Source: Haliclystus octoradiatus (Eukaryota; Cnidaria; Staurozoa; Stauromedusae; Haliclystidae). From it: a DNA stretch of 64,000 nucleotides. Position 1 is the first letter of the stretch. The number at the start of each line of letters is the position of its first letter. Under the pieces are notes generated by a model, which searched no databases, was not told the origin of the DNA, and was given only the letters and a program-made list of their open reading frames with translations. Positions 1 to 10,990 of this stretch are shown here, piece after piece. The DNA lies in assembly GCA_916610825.1 (NCBI GenBank), contig OU744453.1, positions 4,811,845-4,875,844 on the forward strand. The letters are read 5' to 3'. Position numbers and translations under genes: made by a program.

Positions 1-1
1 C

Positions 2-1621
2 AATGGTGAGAATTCAAACGAAAACGAAGTTGAGACTGTCCGAAGAATTTCATCGTGACAAAGAAATTCGCCTGATTACTTTGGTGAATGGACGTCAGTT
101 GCTGCTGCACCCAATCCATACAATGACGTGGTAAAATGCAAGGACAAGCGTGAATGGATAGATGCCATGCAGGAAGAGTTGGATTCACTTTTACAAGACC
201 GTAAACTTGTAGGAAGTAGATGGGTATTTAAGCAAAATTTTGACTCAAATGGCAATCTAGAACGTTATAAGGCAAGACTGGTAGCTCAAGGTTACACGCA
301 GAAGTTTGGCTATGATTATGATGAGACATTCTGTCCTGTAGTAAGGCTGGAAACCTTTCGAATGTTAATTGCTTTCTGATCAGCACAACATGGCCTAAAA
401 TTACATCAAATGGATGTAAAGACTGCATTTTTAAATGGAAATATTGACGAAGATGTATATATGAAGCAGCCTCAAGGATTTACAAAGAAAGGAGACGAAA
501 ATTTAGTCTGTAAGTTAAAACGCAGTATTTATGGTCTCAAACAATCTCCACGTTGTTGGAATGAGACTTTACATAATAAATTAATTGATTTAAAGTTTAC
601 TCAATCAGAAAGTGATCCTTGTCTATATCGATCCACTGAAAGGGATTTGTTTTTTGTTGCGATTTATGTTGAGGATATTATTATTGCTGGTAAGAATGCA
701 AGTACTATTGCTAATGTCAAAGAAAAGTTATTTAAATGTTTTGAGATGAAAGATATGGGAGTATTGAGTTACTTCGTTGGCGTAAAAGTATGTCAAGATA
801 CAGAGGCCGGTCGCACATGGATTGGCCAACCAGCTTATATTGATAAAATATTATCTACCTTTGATATGAGTAATTGTAAGCCAGTACGCACAGCAGTTGA
901 TTGTGCAGCTAAATTAGGTCAGAAAGACATTATCAAAGAATTATTATCTGTTTCTGAGAAGACAGCATATCAAGCAGCGGTCGGCATGTTGCTTTACTTA
1001 TCTTCTGCAACTAGACCCGATATCAGTTTTGCTGTTGGAAACGCTGCAAAGTTTAGTTCAAATCCAACAAAACAAAGTTGGATTGCTGTTAAAAGAATAT
1101 TACGTTATTTAAAAGGAACGGCTAATCTAGGAATCGAATATTTACGTGACGGTAATGACAATAAGTATGTTATTGGTTATTCGGATTCTGATTGGGCTGG
1201 AGATAATGGGGATAGAAAATCTACGTCAGGCTATTTATTTCAACTAGCAAATGGGGCTGTTACATGGCGCAGTAAGAAGCAAACATGCGTAGCGTTATCG
1301 ACTGCCGAAGCTGAATATATAGCACTGTTGAATATATGGCTAAGGCAATTATGCCATGATTTTACATCTAACATTATTAGTCCTATTATTATCAATGAAG
1401 ACAATCAATCTGCAATTGCAATCGCCAAAAATCCGCAATTTCATCGCCGTACAAAACATATTGATATAAAATATCACTTCATTAGAGATCAATGTCAAAA
1501 ACAATTAATTGAATTGAAATACTGTCCAACTACTGAAATGGTAGCTGACATATTAACTAAGGGACTACCAAGAGATCAGTTTGTCAAGTTATTTAAATTA
1601 GCTGGACTTACAGCGTTATAG
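2..1621 (+). pseudogene. copia pol remnant: reverse transcriptase and RNase H
   Basis: One reading frame runs from base 2 to the TAG at 1619-1621, broken by TGA at 56-58 and TGA at 377-379. It begins with a PDYFGEW-type linker, then the RT block (WVFKQN, YKARLVAQGYTQ, HQMDVKTAFLNG, IYGLKQSPRCW). The catalytic box at 665-676 reads YVED where copia elements have YVDD. RNase H follows with SDSDWAGD, RKSTSGYLF, TAEAEY, and a C-terminal TKHIDIKYHFIRD block. This order is the Ty1/copia order; in Ty3/gypsy the integrase follows RNase H. Both stops and the altered catalytic residue argue for an inactive copy. The first TGA sits where related elements usually have an arginine, which would fit a CGA-to-TGA transition. 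Confidence 0.9.
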
Positions 1622-1688
1622 AGTAAAAGTTTTATAAAGTTTTTATAGTCAATTTTCTTATTGTTAACTTAATTATAATATTACAACT

Positions 1689-1697
1689 GAGAAGGAG
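1689..1697 (+). other. polypurine tract of the copia element
   Basis: The purine run GAGAAGGAG lies 68 bases after the pol stop and directly before a TGTTGAAC start typical of copia LTRs. It would prime plus-strand DNA synthesis. Confidence 0.65.
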
Positions 1698-1890
1698 TGT
1701 TGAACAATACAGATGTTTATATTATATAAGTAATTAAACGGTTGCGTGGTTATACACACGCCCTCTTTATAGTTCTTGTAGTTCTAGTGTGACTGTGTTA
1801 CAGACCAGTCGTTGATTATATACTCGTGTGTTTATTGCCTTATTATCTCTGTGATATACATAGCACTCTCCAATATTAAATACCCAATAG
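1698..1890 (+). repeat. probable copia 3' LTR
   Basis: The LTR should start with TG at 1698 directly after the purine tract. A TATA-like box (TATATAAG) lies at about 1723. The end is not fixed: no partner LTR is in the window, and several CA dinucleotides between about 1870 and 1890 could close it. Confidence 0.55.
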
Positions 1891-3040
1891 AAGCATGTTG
1901 ATATATTAAATGAAAATAGGATTGAGCTCAAAACCTTTGGTTTAAACTACTACGAAATTCCCACAAAACGAGCAACATGTAGCTCTGCTTGGAGCTTTGA
2001 AAATACGTTTGAATAATATTTTGTTCTTGAAGGAGTTGAAAGTTGTCAAGTCACGAAAAGTGAAGTACAGGGGCATGTGGCACAGGTCTAATATATACAT
2101 ACCATCTATTTTATATATATAAAACACTATTATTGACTCAAAAGTTTTTGACTGCTCTTACGGGTTACGGCAAACTGTTTGTTTCTGTTTGTTTTCCGGC
2201 GAGACGTAGTCGCTTTATTTATTTCATACTGATCGCATGTGTTTCGACATTAATTCACATTAATGTGTTGACTTGAACATACAAAAGAAATCAGCGTAAT
2301 TTGATAACTTCGACTTCGAATTACTTAAAATTATTCATATAAACTATTGTTTTGAAATCACGCATACCACAAAACCATCTTATTATTTCTAAAGAAATAC
2401 GGACAATCGACAAAAACGTTGGAGTCAATGTCCTGGGATTGCCTAAAAGTTGCGAGTCTAGACTCTAGAACATAAACTTTAGATTTCCCGAGTTTCATTG
2501 TTGAGCCACTATAACTTGCTGTGATTTTGTTTAGTTTCACATTTATCCTCATAAAAGTTTAACATGACTTTACCTAAAATCTTGCAAAAAATTATAGACA
2601 TGCGGAAAGAAAATCTAATTTATAATTGATTGTACCACAGAATCACAAAATATTGACCAAGGTTTTATTCGTCGATTAAAAGATAAGAAAATCATGCTAT
2701 GTCTAATTGTCTATTTTCTACTTTAGTTATGACATATAACTGTACAAACGAACATGTCACGAAAGGAAGGTACACCAAATCAAACCACAAAATGCATCAC
2801 GATGCCCACAGAGTAAATGTCATCGTTTCAAGTCTATTTTTACATAAACCATGCTTAAACTTATCAGGGATGACCACAAAAGTATTTCGCACCTATGCTA
2901 TGATATTCTCAACGATGACAGATTCAAACCTCACACTTGTAAAAATAGACGATTATCTCAGCGGAAGCCATGCTTTTTTATGCATCGTGTAGAACTAGTC
3001 ATTTGCATAGGATATGTAAGGTTTTGAACATTTTAATTAT

Positions 3041-3280
3041 TCAAACTGAATTTTTCAGAATGTAACCTTTATAACCATCTAAAAAATCTGTGAAATGTCT
3101 ATTGTAAAGATGAAATAGTGCCATTCGAAAATTATTAGTGTTTTTCCCATTCACTTTACCTATTAATTTAGAGGGGCCTTGGTACCCCACTTCCTGGTGA
3201 ATTTGAAAATAAATTTTGGCAATCTTATTTTTAGATCCCTCTGACAAATAAATTGGATTGTGCATTTCACATTTCAAAAC
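3041..3280 (-). CDS. unrecognised 78-codon open frame, possible exon
   Basis: A minus-strand frame of about 78 codons ends in TGA at 3041-3043. It has no good ATG at its start but is preceded by TTAG, so it could be a 3' exon. The composition looks protein-like (blocks such as GYQGPSKLIGKVNGKN and HLYNRHFTDFLDGY), unlike the low-complexity frames nearby. I do not recognise the family. The upstream sequence is A-rich, not pyrimidine-rich, which weakens the acceptor. It may also be a decayed transposon fragment or chance. Confidence 0.25.
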   Translation of the reverse strand, partial: VLKCEMHNPIYLSEGSKNKIAKIYFQIHQEVGYQGPSKLIGKVNGKNTNNFRMALFHLYNRHFTDFLDGYKGYILKNSV

Positions 3281-4239
3281 TAATTTTTTTTTGGACCAGT
3301 CTAATAGACATACTAGACATATACCGATCGATTTGATGTGAGTGAATGGAGTGACAGCCTTCCACCAAGGAGATTCAAAATGGTACCAGCATAAGGGAGT
3401 TTTGTGTTTTGAATATTAGCAAATTTAATTTATGGGAAACGCTATAAAAACACATGAAAACATATCATCGCCAGGATATTTTTATATAATTCAATTTTAT
3501 CTTGTATTTATCAAATAGTAAGTACAAGCAATACCTCATGCTGTCTCCTCCTGTTGCCCCAAAGATGATAACATTGTACGTGTAGGATTGAAATTTTGTC
3601 GGCCAGTCCAGTTCGCAATATTATGAATATCAGCAAATGCTGGACAAAAAATGTGATAATATCTGTGACCATTGGTGTTCCGTCGGAAATTGTATCTTTT
3701 TTTTTTTAAATTTATACCACTGTAGCGTCTCCTACCGTTTATCTGCTGCTAGCAGAGAATTGACAAGTGTAGTGAATGAACAGAACATAAACCTGGAAAT
3801 AAATCCGATCAAAAGGTGACAATATTTATTGCCTCGATCTTCAATCAGTTTAAGTTGTGTTAAGTTGTGTTATTATTATCATTCCATGATAAATAACACT
3901 TATAATTGATGTGTATAATTTACAATATCATGGATTGTATATATATACTTTATATCAGAATGTCTAGAAAGCCATGCATGATGCATCCATCTTAATACCA
4001 AGCAGGCAAGCATCTTACTATCTAATTATATATTTAATAATTCAGAAATCGAATCAAGAAAGAGACATTCAATTGAATAACGTGTGAAATAAAAGAAAAT
4101 TTTGTCTTGACACAGCTATTTATATTCTTACACAAGCCAAATATTCTTATCTCACGGAACAGCCAAATGTTGTTGTTTCAAAGAAATATATTCTTGATAC
4201 TCATAAAAATATTCTTGTAAGTGATTTTAAGGATTTTTC

Positions 4240-4340
4240 TGTGTACCAATTCTCGCTACATCAGTTTCACACAGAGCCTTCTATATGGAAGGATCTGGTC
4301 TCACCCATTGGCGATCATCAGGCAGGACTGACTCACTTTA
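4240..4340 (-). repeat. hairpin segment resembling a PLE terminus
   Basis: On the minus strand CTGATGA (4321-4315) is followed by a hairpin (CAGATCCTTC, 6-nt loop, GAAGGCTCTG, one mismatch) and then GAAAC (4268-4264). CTGATGA-stem-GAAAC is the hammerhead order found in Penelope-like terminal repeats, but extra unpaired bases separate the hairpin from both core boxes, so a working ribozyme is unlikely. Confidence 0.3.
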
Positions 4341-4795
4341 TTCAATTTTAAAGCAAAGTTAAAGTTCCATATTAAAGCTCTGATTTTGAATATTGACCAC
4401 TATAAACCAAACAATTTATAAAAATTAATGTACCAATATTAGACGATCGTACGAAACAATTTGAGATAAATTACATAAAATATCTGATTACTATGTAACT
4501 ACTTATTTTAATTCCTTTTGAATAGCACCATTGATGGCTCTGGTATCAATCACGTCTTTATTTATTTGCTTTAATATAATCGGCTGAATAAAGTTTGATT
4601 TTTATGTTTTCTTCATTCATGCTACATTTGTTTTTTTCTAATGCTAGCGGCAAATAAATGGAAAGAAAGATAGCAGATCACCAATCTGTACGCTCATTCT
4701 GATACTCAAAAGCACAATAGAAACCTCAATTTCAACTCCTCAGTAAATCTCTCCGCGTTCAAGACCTGCCGGGTTATTGTGAATGTTCTTTGTTG

Positions 4796-4995
4796 NNNNN
4801 NNNNNNNNNNNNNNNNNNNNNNNNNNNNNNNNNNNNNNNNNNNNNNNNNNNNNNNNNNNNNNNNNNNNNNNNNNNNNNNNNNNNNNNNNNNNNNNNNNNN
4901 NNNNNNNNNNNNNNNNNNNNNNNNNNNNNNNNNNNNNNNNNNNNNNNNNNNNNNNNNNNNNNNNNNNNNNNNNNNNNNNNNNNNNNNNNNNNNNN
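4796..4995. other. assembly gap (200 N)
   Basis: Exactly 200 Ns, probably a placeholder of arbitrary length. It cuts through the fifth visible TSP1 exon, which enters the gap from the right. Confidence 0.99.
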
Positions 4996-5041
4996 ACATC
5001 GCACAAAGTAAGAAGTTGCCAAGTAGACCACAGACCATCAA
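4996..5041 (-). CDS. TSP1 exon 5, cut by the gap
   Basis: Only the first 46 bases are visible after a TATAG acceptor (5043-5042). They encode a GLWSTW-type start and the first CDV of a TSP1 repeat, matching the other exons (VDGGWSxW). If it has the same 171-bp length it would end inside the gap. Downstream intron similarity (AAATGATACACGTGTTAAAC at about 5050) shows it belongs to the same duplicated series. Confidence 0.75.
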
Positions 5042-5382
5042 CTATAAATGATAAAATGATACACGTGTTAAACGGGCAACAGCATCAGTATCCTCTGCCT
5101 GAACTCTAATCATTTAATATTTTTAGAGAAATTATATATATACGGTAGTGATATATGTAGTATATATTTTCTAGATATTATTTGCTAGTGATAGACAACA
5201 AATTAGAGAGCATTGACAGGCGGATAAGGTTATTAACTGCTGTAATCAATTCATCTAATATTTCTAATAATTTCGTACACATAGTACAAAAAATCGGCAC
5301 CTGATTCGGGTTGTCAAAATGCCTAGCGATAATTCAAATTATCTAGTAAATAAAATCATGACCATAAAAGGTGATTCATATC

Positions 5383-5787
5383 CGGGGGGGGGGGGGGGTA
5401 ACTCCAAGTGCAGCATTGATGGGGGGTGCCACTTTGGAAAAATGTGAAGTACCCGAAAAGTCCCAAAAATCCTTTAAAAGTTACCCAGATTATTATAAAA
5501 ACGGGAAAATGCTATCAAAAAAGTGTAGGGAAGGTACTTCCATATCTTCCATATAGGCTCTATGCGGGGATGTACTATTTTTTGGGAAAAAATTCAATTC
5601 CAGTTTTCAGTTTTCAGCCTTCAAATTTAGGTTTTTCCCATATTCTCTAGAAAATCGAGATGGGACCCAAAATGTTTGATGTTCTAGAAATTTTTACCCA
5701 AAAAGTATATAGAGCCTATATGGAAGTACCCTCCCTACACTTTTTGATGGCATTTTCACGTTTTTATAATAATTTGGGTAGCTTTTA
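5383..5787 (+). mobile_element. hAT-like MITE copy M1, rearranged
   Basis: It begins with a G-run and TAACTCC after the same GATTCATATC flank as copy M2 (7021-7416), so both descend from one insertion duplicated with the TSP1 unit. Its right end differs: 5709-5787 is an inverted copy of 5475-5563, giving a hairpin with about 80-bp arms in place of the normal right terminus. Confidence 0.7.
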
Positions 5788-6309
5788 AAGAAGACAATTG
5801 AAAGTCAACTTAAAATATCTTCAACTAATTTACAACAAAAATTTCATATATACGCGCGATACAGTAAAGTCACAAAAAATGTGTTTGGCACATTTTTGGA
5901 AGGAAGCTTGACAATCTCATATTAAATATAATCCCAAATGGTTAAGCATCATTATAATCAAACCCTTGTTTCCCTTTTTGAATTTTTTTCTGGCAGGGTA
6001 TGTTGTGAAAATTCTGGCTTCATTTGGCCACTCCCACTTTCATCTTCCCAACATTAGGCCAGCATCACCGGCAATTGATGTTGTGAAGATGCTGACTTCG
6101 TTTTGTCGGAGTGCTATTAACTACTGCAAATATTTCCAGAGTGTACAAACTACATTTATTTTCTTAGGAGATTTAGAAAAATATAAAAATATTATGATCA
6201 CTTATGTAGTATTTCGTGTTCGTTACAATTATCAACAAACGCTGTAGATTTAAACATTAATGAACGAAATTTGACATTGACACGTAATAAACATTAATGT
6301 TTTACAAAC

Positions 6310-6480
6310 CAGGACATTCATTTTCACTACAGACTTCAGTAATTTCAGCATCTCCTTCACATGATTGCCCCTCAAATGCTGGTGTAGGGCTATCACATGA
6401 TCGAATTTTAGTTTGTTGTCCTCCACCGCATGTCACATCACACGAGGTAGAACTTTCCCATACAGACCAGCCACCATTAA
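6310..6480 (-). CDS. TSP1 exon 4
   Basis: A 171-bp exon in phase 1-1, acceptor AG at 6482-6481 and donor GT at 6309-6308 (CCTG|GTTTGT). It encodes one complete TSP1 repeat: NGGWSVW, a CDVTCGGGQ core, RSCDSPTPAFEGQSC, and ENEC at the end, with all six cysteines. The third tryptophan of the usual WxxWxxW ladder is absent. It differs from exon 3 by about four residues, so the two are recent duplicates. Confidence 0.88.
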
Positions 6481-7020
6481 CTATAAGTTATAAAATGATA
6501 CACGTGTTAAACGGGCAACAGCATCAGTATCCTCTGCTCGAACTCTCATCATTTAATACTATTAGAGAATTATATGTATATGGTAGTGATATATCTAGTA
6601 TATATTTGCTAGATATTATTTGCTAATGACAGACAACAAATTATAAATTCCTAATGAAAAAGGAGGAACAATGGTACTCCATTGGTAATGTCCCTGCTGC
6701 TGATGAACGTCATTTAGAGACATTCGATCAGTTCGACTTAAAATGAATTCCTCAATCTAATTTAAGAGCTCAAATGAAATTATATCAGCTTCAGCTTGTG
6801 CAAATATTTCTCATGAGAGACTGTATTGAAGACTTTTCTAAAGTCGACAATGAGAGCATTCACAGGCGGATAAGCTTATTAACTGCTGTAATCAATTCGT
6901 CTAATGTATCTAATAATTTCTTACACGTAGTACGATTGGCACCTGATGCGGGGTTTACTGCCAAGCGATAGCCCAAAATATTTAGTAAATAAAATCATGA
7001 CTATAAAGGTGATTCATATC

Positions 7021-7416
7021 CAGGGGGGGGGGGTAACTCCAAGTACATCATTGATGGGCGTGCCACTTTGGAAAAATGTGAAGTACCCGAAAAGTCCCAA
7101 AATCCTTCAAAAGCTACCCAATATATAATAAAAAACGTGAAAATGCTTCCAAAAAAAGTTTAGGGAGGGTACTTGTGTAGAGGGCTCTATGGAGGGATGT
7201 TCCATTTTTTGGGAAAAAATTCAATTCCAGTTTTCAGTATTCAGTTTTCAGCCTTCAAATTTAATTTTTTCCCAAATTCTCTAGAAACTCGAGATAGGAC
7301 CCAAAATGTTTGATATTCTAAAATTTCCTACACAAAAAGTATATTTCTCAGCTGGAATATGGACCCAAAAAGTGGCAGGTCCCCATATAGCAGCACTATG
7401 GGAGTTACCATCCGGG
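7021..7416 (+). mobile_element. hAT-like MITE copy M2, complete
   Basis: A 396-bp non-coding element with an 8-bp target duplication TTCATATC at 7013-7020 and 7417-7424. The left end starts CAGGG and reaches TAACTCC; the reverse complement of the right end reads CCCGGATGGTAACTCC, so the termini form an imperfect inverted repeat. CAGGG ends and 8-bp duplications are hallmarks of hAT elements. No transposase is encoded. Confidence 0.75.
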
Positions 7417-7988
7417 TTCATATCACGTTGGAAAGAAGACACTTGAAAGTCAACTTAAAATATCTTCAACTAATTTACAACAAAACTTTGATATATACGC
7501 TCGATACAGAAAAGTCACAAAAAATGTTTTTGATGGTAGCTTGAAAAATCTCATATTAAATATAATCCCGAATGGTGAAGCATCATTTTAATCAAACCCT
7601 TGTTTTCCTCTTCAAAATTTTTTTCTGGCAGGGTATATTGGGTGAAAATTCTGGCTTCATTTGGCCATCCCAGCTTGTATCTTCCCAACATTAGGGTAGC
7701 ATCACCGGCAATTGATGTTATGAAATTGCTAGACAACTGATGGCTGGGATGGCCAAATATTTTGAAGATGCTGACTTCGTTTTGACGGAGTGCTATTAAC
7801 TACTGCAGAGATTTCCAGAGTGTACAAACTATATTTATTTTCTTAGGAGATATAAAGAAATATAAAAATATTATAATCACTTATATGGTATTTCGTGTCC
7901 GTTACAATTATCAACAAACGCTCTAGATTTAAACATTAATGAACGAAATTTGACATTGACACGTAATAAACATTAATGTTTTACAAAC

Positions 7989-8159
7989 CAGGACATTCAT
8001 TTTCACTACAGACTTCAGTAATTTCAGCATCTCCTTCACATGATTGCCCCTCAAATGCTGGTGTAGGGCTATCACATGACCGAATTTTAGTTCGTTGTCC
8101 TCCACCACATGTCACATTACACGAGGTAGAACTTTCCCATATAGACCAGCCACCATCAA
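7989..8159 (-). CDS. TSP1 exon 3
   Basis: A 171-bp phase 1-1 exon, acceptor AG at 8161-8160, donor GT at 7988-7987. It encodes a complete TSP1 repeat: VDGGWSIW, CNVTCGGGQ, RSCDSPTPAFEG, six cysteines, ending in ENECPG. It is the nearest relative of exon 4. Intron sequence on both sides is shared with the neighbouring unit. Confidence 0.88.
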
Positions 8160-8760
8160 CTATATATGATAAAATGATACACGTGTTAAACGGGCAACAG
8201 CATCAGTATCCTCTGCTCGAACTCTCATCATTTAATACTATTAGAGAATTATATGTATATGGTAGTGATATATCTAGTATACATTTTCTAGATATTATTT
8301 GCTAGTGATAGACAACAAATTATAAATACTATTTAAAAAGGAGGAACAAGTACTGATTCTTGTGGTACTCTTGTAGATACAAATAGTCGACATAGATCAT
8401 TAAAATTTGACACTGAGAAGTAAATACACGATTGCTTGTCAATCGTAAACTCTTTGCAGAGTCAAAAAACTTCGGTATAATAAATTCCTGAACAGAAACT
8501 ATTGCTATGCAATTTCTAAGCATTTTAATGAACATTCTATTATTTCCAATAGCCTTTAAAAATACTTAATCATCCATGCCATTCTAAATTTGTTAACATT
8601 TAAACAATAGCAGCTGTGTCGTTCATCAGAGCACCATGACAACACCGTAAGACATACCTACTTGACAATAATAATGGCAATGGCGTTGTAAATGTTTGCA
8701 AATAAATTTTTTGTAGGTAATCGATGCTATCTCTTCATGCAATAAAAATCTATGATAAAA

Positions 8761-8977
<217 letters not shown>

Positions 8978-9196
8978 GAGACAAATGACAGCGATAAAAG
9001 AGACATAATTTAGCAACGTTTCGTTATCTTCTTAATAACATCGTCAGGCGAGTGAGTGATATTGAAAATTTCATAAAATATATAGAGAAAATATATTTTA
9101 TGAAATATTCAATATCACTCACTCGCCTGACGATGTTATTAAGAAGATAACGAAACGTTGCTAAATTATGTCTCTTTTATCGCTGTCATTTGTCTC
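8978..9196. repeat. 219-bp near-perfect palindrome with hammerhead-like cores
   Basis: Arms of about 106 bp, from GAGACAAATG at 8978 to CATTTGTCTC at 9196, are almost perfectly complementary around about 9087. In each arm, reading outward, CTGACGA is followed by a 5-bp stem (GTTAT/ATAAC) and GAAAC: 9127-9156 on +, 9047-9018 on -. This arrangement occurs in the terminal repeats of Penelope-like elements. Both sides are (TTA)n tracts. Confidence 0.8.
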
Positions 9197-9218
9197 AAAA
9201 TTAATAAGTAAAAATATA

Positions 9219-9455
<237 letters not shown>

Positions 9456-9658
9456 GTTAAAGTCATTATTATTATTAGCTGACCTACGTGATTGAATATT
9501 CATTATTGTCGCCGATATTGTTGAATTACATGGTTCACAAACTTTATTTTCTAGCAAAACATTGACTGATATTTTTTCAGAAATTGAAAAATGTAACATT
9601 AGGAAAAGCCATCTCTTAAAATTAAATACAGGCAAAGTTCTACAAACTTATAAAATTA

Positions 9659-9982
9659 CACTGACACGATGAAAACGTGGCATGTTTCAAGCAGAGCGGC
9701 ACAGATTTACATCGACAGATTTCTCCTGGAAACTTCATATTCATCAAAAGTGGTCATAAAAATATGCTAAATAATTTCCCGTTTCATATTTAGATTAATT
9801 TAATCTCAAACCATTTAAACAATTTTACATTCCTGCATAATTCAGGGTCAAGATCCTTCTAAGCAGTTTGAAAAAATGGAACATGTAATACTTATGGTTT
9901 TTGATTCCTTTGTTTCCCATGCATTTGCATACGAGTGAATACGTATCTGCTTGAGACATGCCACGTTTTCATCGTCTCAGTG
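9659..9982. mobile_element. Tc1/mariner-like MITE, 324 bp
   Basis: The ends form a 37-bp terminal inverted repeat with two mismatches, beginning CACTGA and containing GAAAACGTGGCATGT. The element is flanked by TA on both sides (9657-9658 and 9983-9984). CACTG-type ends with a TA duplication fit the Tc1/mariner superfamily. The interior is non-coding. It lies in the intron between TSP1 exons 2 and 3. Confidence 0.85.
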
Positions 9983-10164
9983 TAGCTAATTATAAAGTCA
10001 TCGAATATGATACTGATCGATGATTGGTTGTTATTGATATAATTTTATAGAGTCGAAAAATCCAGTACAGTTAATATAGTTTGCCAATATTTGGTAGCAG
10101 CTTTGCTGTTTATTTGCAATTTTTAAAGAACTTTAAATATTTCTGCGATGGACGATATACAAAC

Positions 10165-10335
10165 CAGGACATTCATCTGTGCTACAGACTTCAGTAATTC
10201 CAGCATTTCCTCCACATGATTGTCCCCCGAATGCTGGTGTAGGGCTATCACATGATCGAGTTTTAGTTTGTTCTCCTCCACCGCATGTTACATCGCACGG
10301 GTTAAGAAGTTGCCAATTAGACCAGCCACCATCAA
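10165..10335 (-). CDS. TSP1 exon 2
   Basis: A 171-bp phase 1-1 exon, acceptor AG at 10337-10336 (TTATAG), donor GT at 10164-10163. It encodes VDGGWSNW, CDVTCGGGEQ, RSCDSPTPAFGG and a TDEC end with six cysteines. It is more diverged from exons 3 and 4 than they are from each other, so this duplication is older. Confidence 0.88.
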
Positions 10336-10957
10336 CTATAATGATTCAATGATACAAGTGTCAAACGAGAAACAACATCGGTATCCTTTGATCGAAGTTT
10401 TATCATTTTAAGTTAGTAGAGAAAGTACAATTATATGATTATGTGAGATATTTTTTAAAATATGTTTGGTAGATGAAGACAACAAATTGTAAATATTGAT
10501 AATGTAAATTCTAGTTTACGTAACATAAAAAATGGTGTTTCCCAAGGAGGAAGACATTTTTTCAATCTAAATTAACGATTTGTAATTGAATAGGTTTAAA
10601 AATCCTTTCTGTTTCATTGTTTAATTTCTAGCAGTTTTATAACAATTAGAATGTATTAAGTTTATAGATCCTTAGCATATATATAACTTGTAAATTAATG
10701 TGTTTTCCCAAGTGCTATCCAATAATTTTCAATAGTTGAAAATAGTACCCAAAAAGTTCCAAAAATCTCAAACAGTTCTTCAAATTTCTTCAAATTCTAA
10801 AGTTCTCTAGAAACTTAAAAAGAAGAGCTAAAAAGTTCCAGCATCTGAAATTCCTACATTCCAAAAAAGTTTACATCTCCACAGGAATACGGACCCTGAA
10901 AGGTGACACCTCCCAATATAATTGTTGTAGGGGAGCTACTCCTGGGCATGTATTTAC

Positions 10958-10990
10958 CTTCTGACCATGGTTTATCATTGCATATCAAAA
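10958..10990 (-). pseudogene. relic of a TSP1 exon 3' end
   Basis: The minus strand reads TGCAATGATAAACCATGG then GGTAAATAC, matching the last codons and donor of TSP1 exon 1 (TGCAATGATAATCCATGTCC, GGTAAATAT). The rest of the exon is gone. The intron beyond the donor also resembles that next to exon 1, which supports an old, decayed duplicate. Confidence 0.55.

Larger units (their letters stand above)
1..1890 (+). mobile_element. Ty1/copia LTR retrotransposon, 3' part
   Basis: The stretch holds the C-terminal part of a copia-type polyprotein (connection region, reverse transcriptase, RNase H), a purine tract at 1689-1697 and the start of a probable 3' LTR. The 5' LTR, gag, protease and most of integrase lie outside the window, so full length and target duplication cannot be seen. 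The coding part carries two in-frame stops and an altered catalytic motif, so this copy is dead or relies on others. The 3' boundary is approximate. Confidence 0.9.
1891..4795. other. AT-rich non-coding stretch
   Basis: I see no recognisable gene. The stretch lies outside the copia element and downstream (minus sense) of the visible TSP1 exons, so it may be intron or intergenic. It contains one protein-like minus-strand frame (3041-3280) and a hairpin-bearing, PLE-terminus-like segment (about 4240-4340), listed separately. Just left of the gap, the minus strand of 4740-4795 shows no TSP1 cysteine pattern. Confidence 0.5.
5042..6480 (-). repeat. tandem exon-intron unit 2 of the TSP1 gene
   Basis: This unit (intron plus TSP1 exon at 6310-6480) is a diverged copy of the neighbouring unit 6481-8159. 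Shared landmarks are the block downstream of the acceptor (ATGATACACGTGTTAAAC), the MITE with the same flank (GATTCATATC), the AAAGTCAACTTAAAATATC block and the sequence just before the exon donor. It is about 240 bp shorter than its partner, mostly through loss of the segment matching 6650-6870. Confidence 0.85.
6481..8159 (-). repeat. tandem exon-intron unit 1 of the TSP1 gene
   Basis: The intron 6481-7988 plus exon 7989-8159 repeats the structure of 5042-6480. The stretch just before each exon (about 6165-6310 and 7845-7990) is almost identical. The intron carries the complete MITE M2. Confidence 0.85.

Noticed and set aside
4706..5109. Open frames spanning the N run
   Set aside because: Ns were read through; the frames have no sequence support. 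Only the TSP1 part at 4996-5041 is real.
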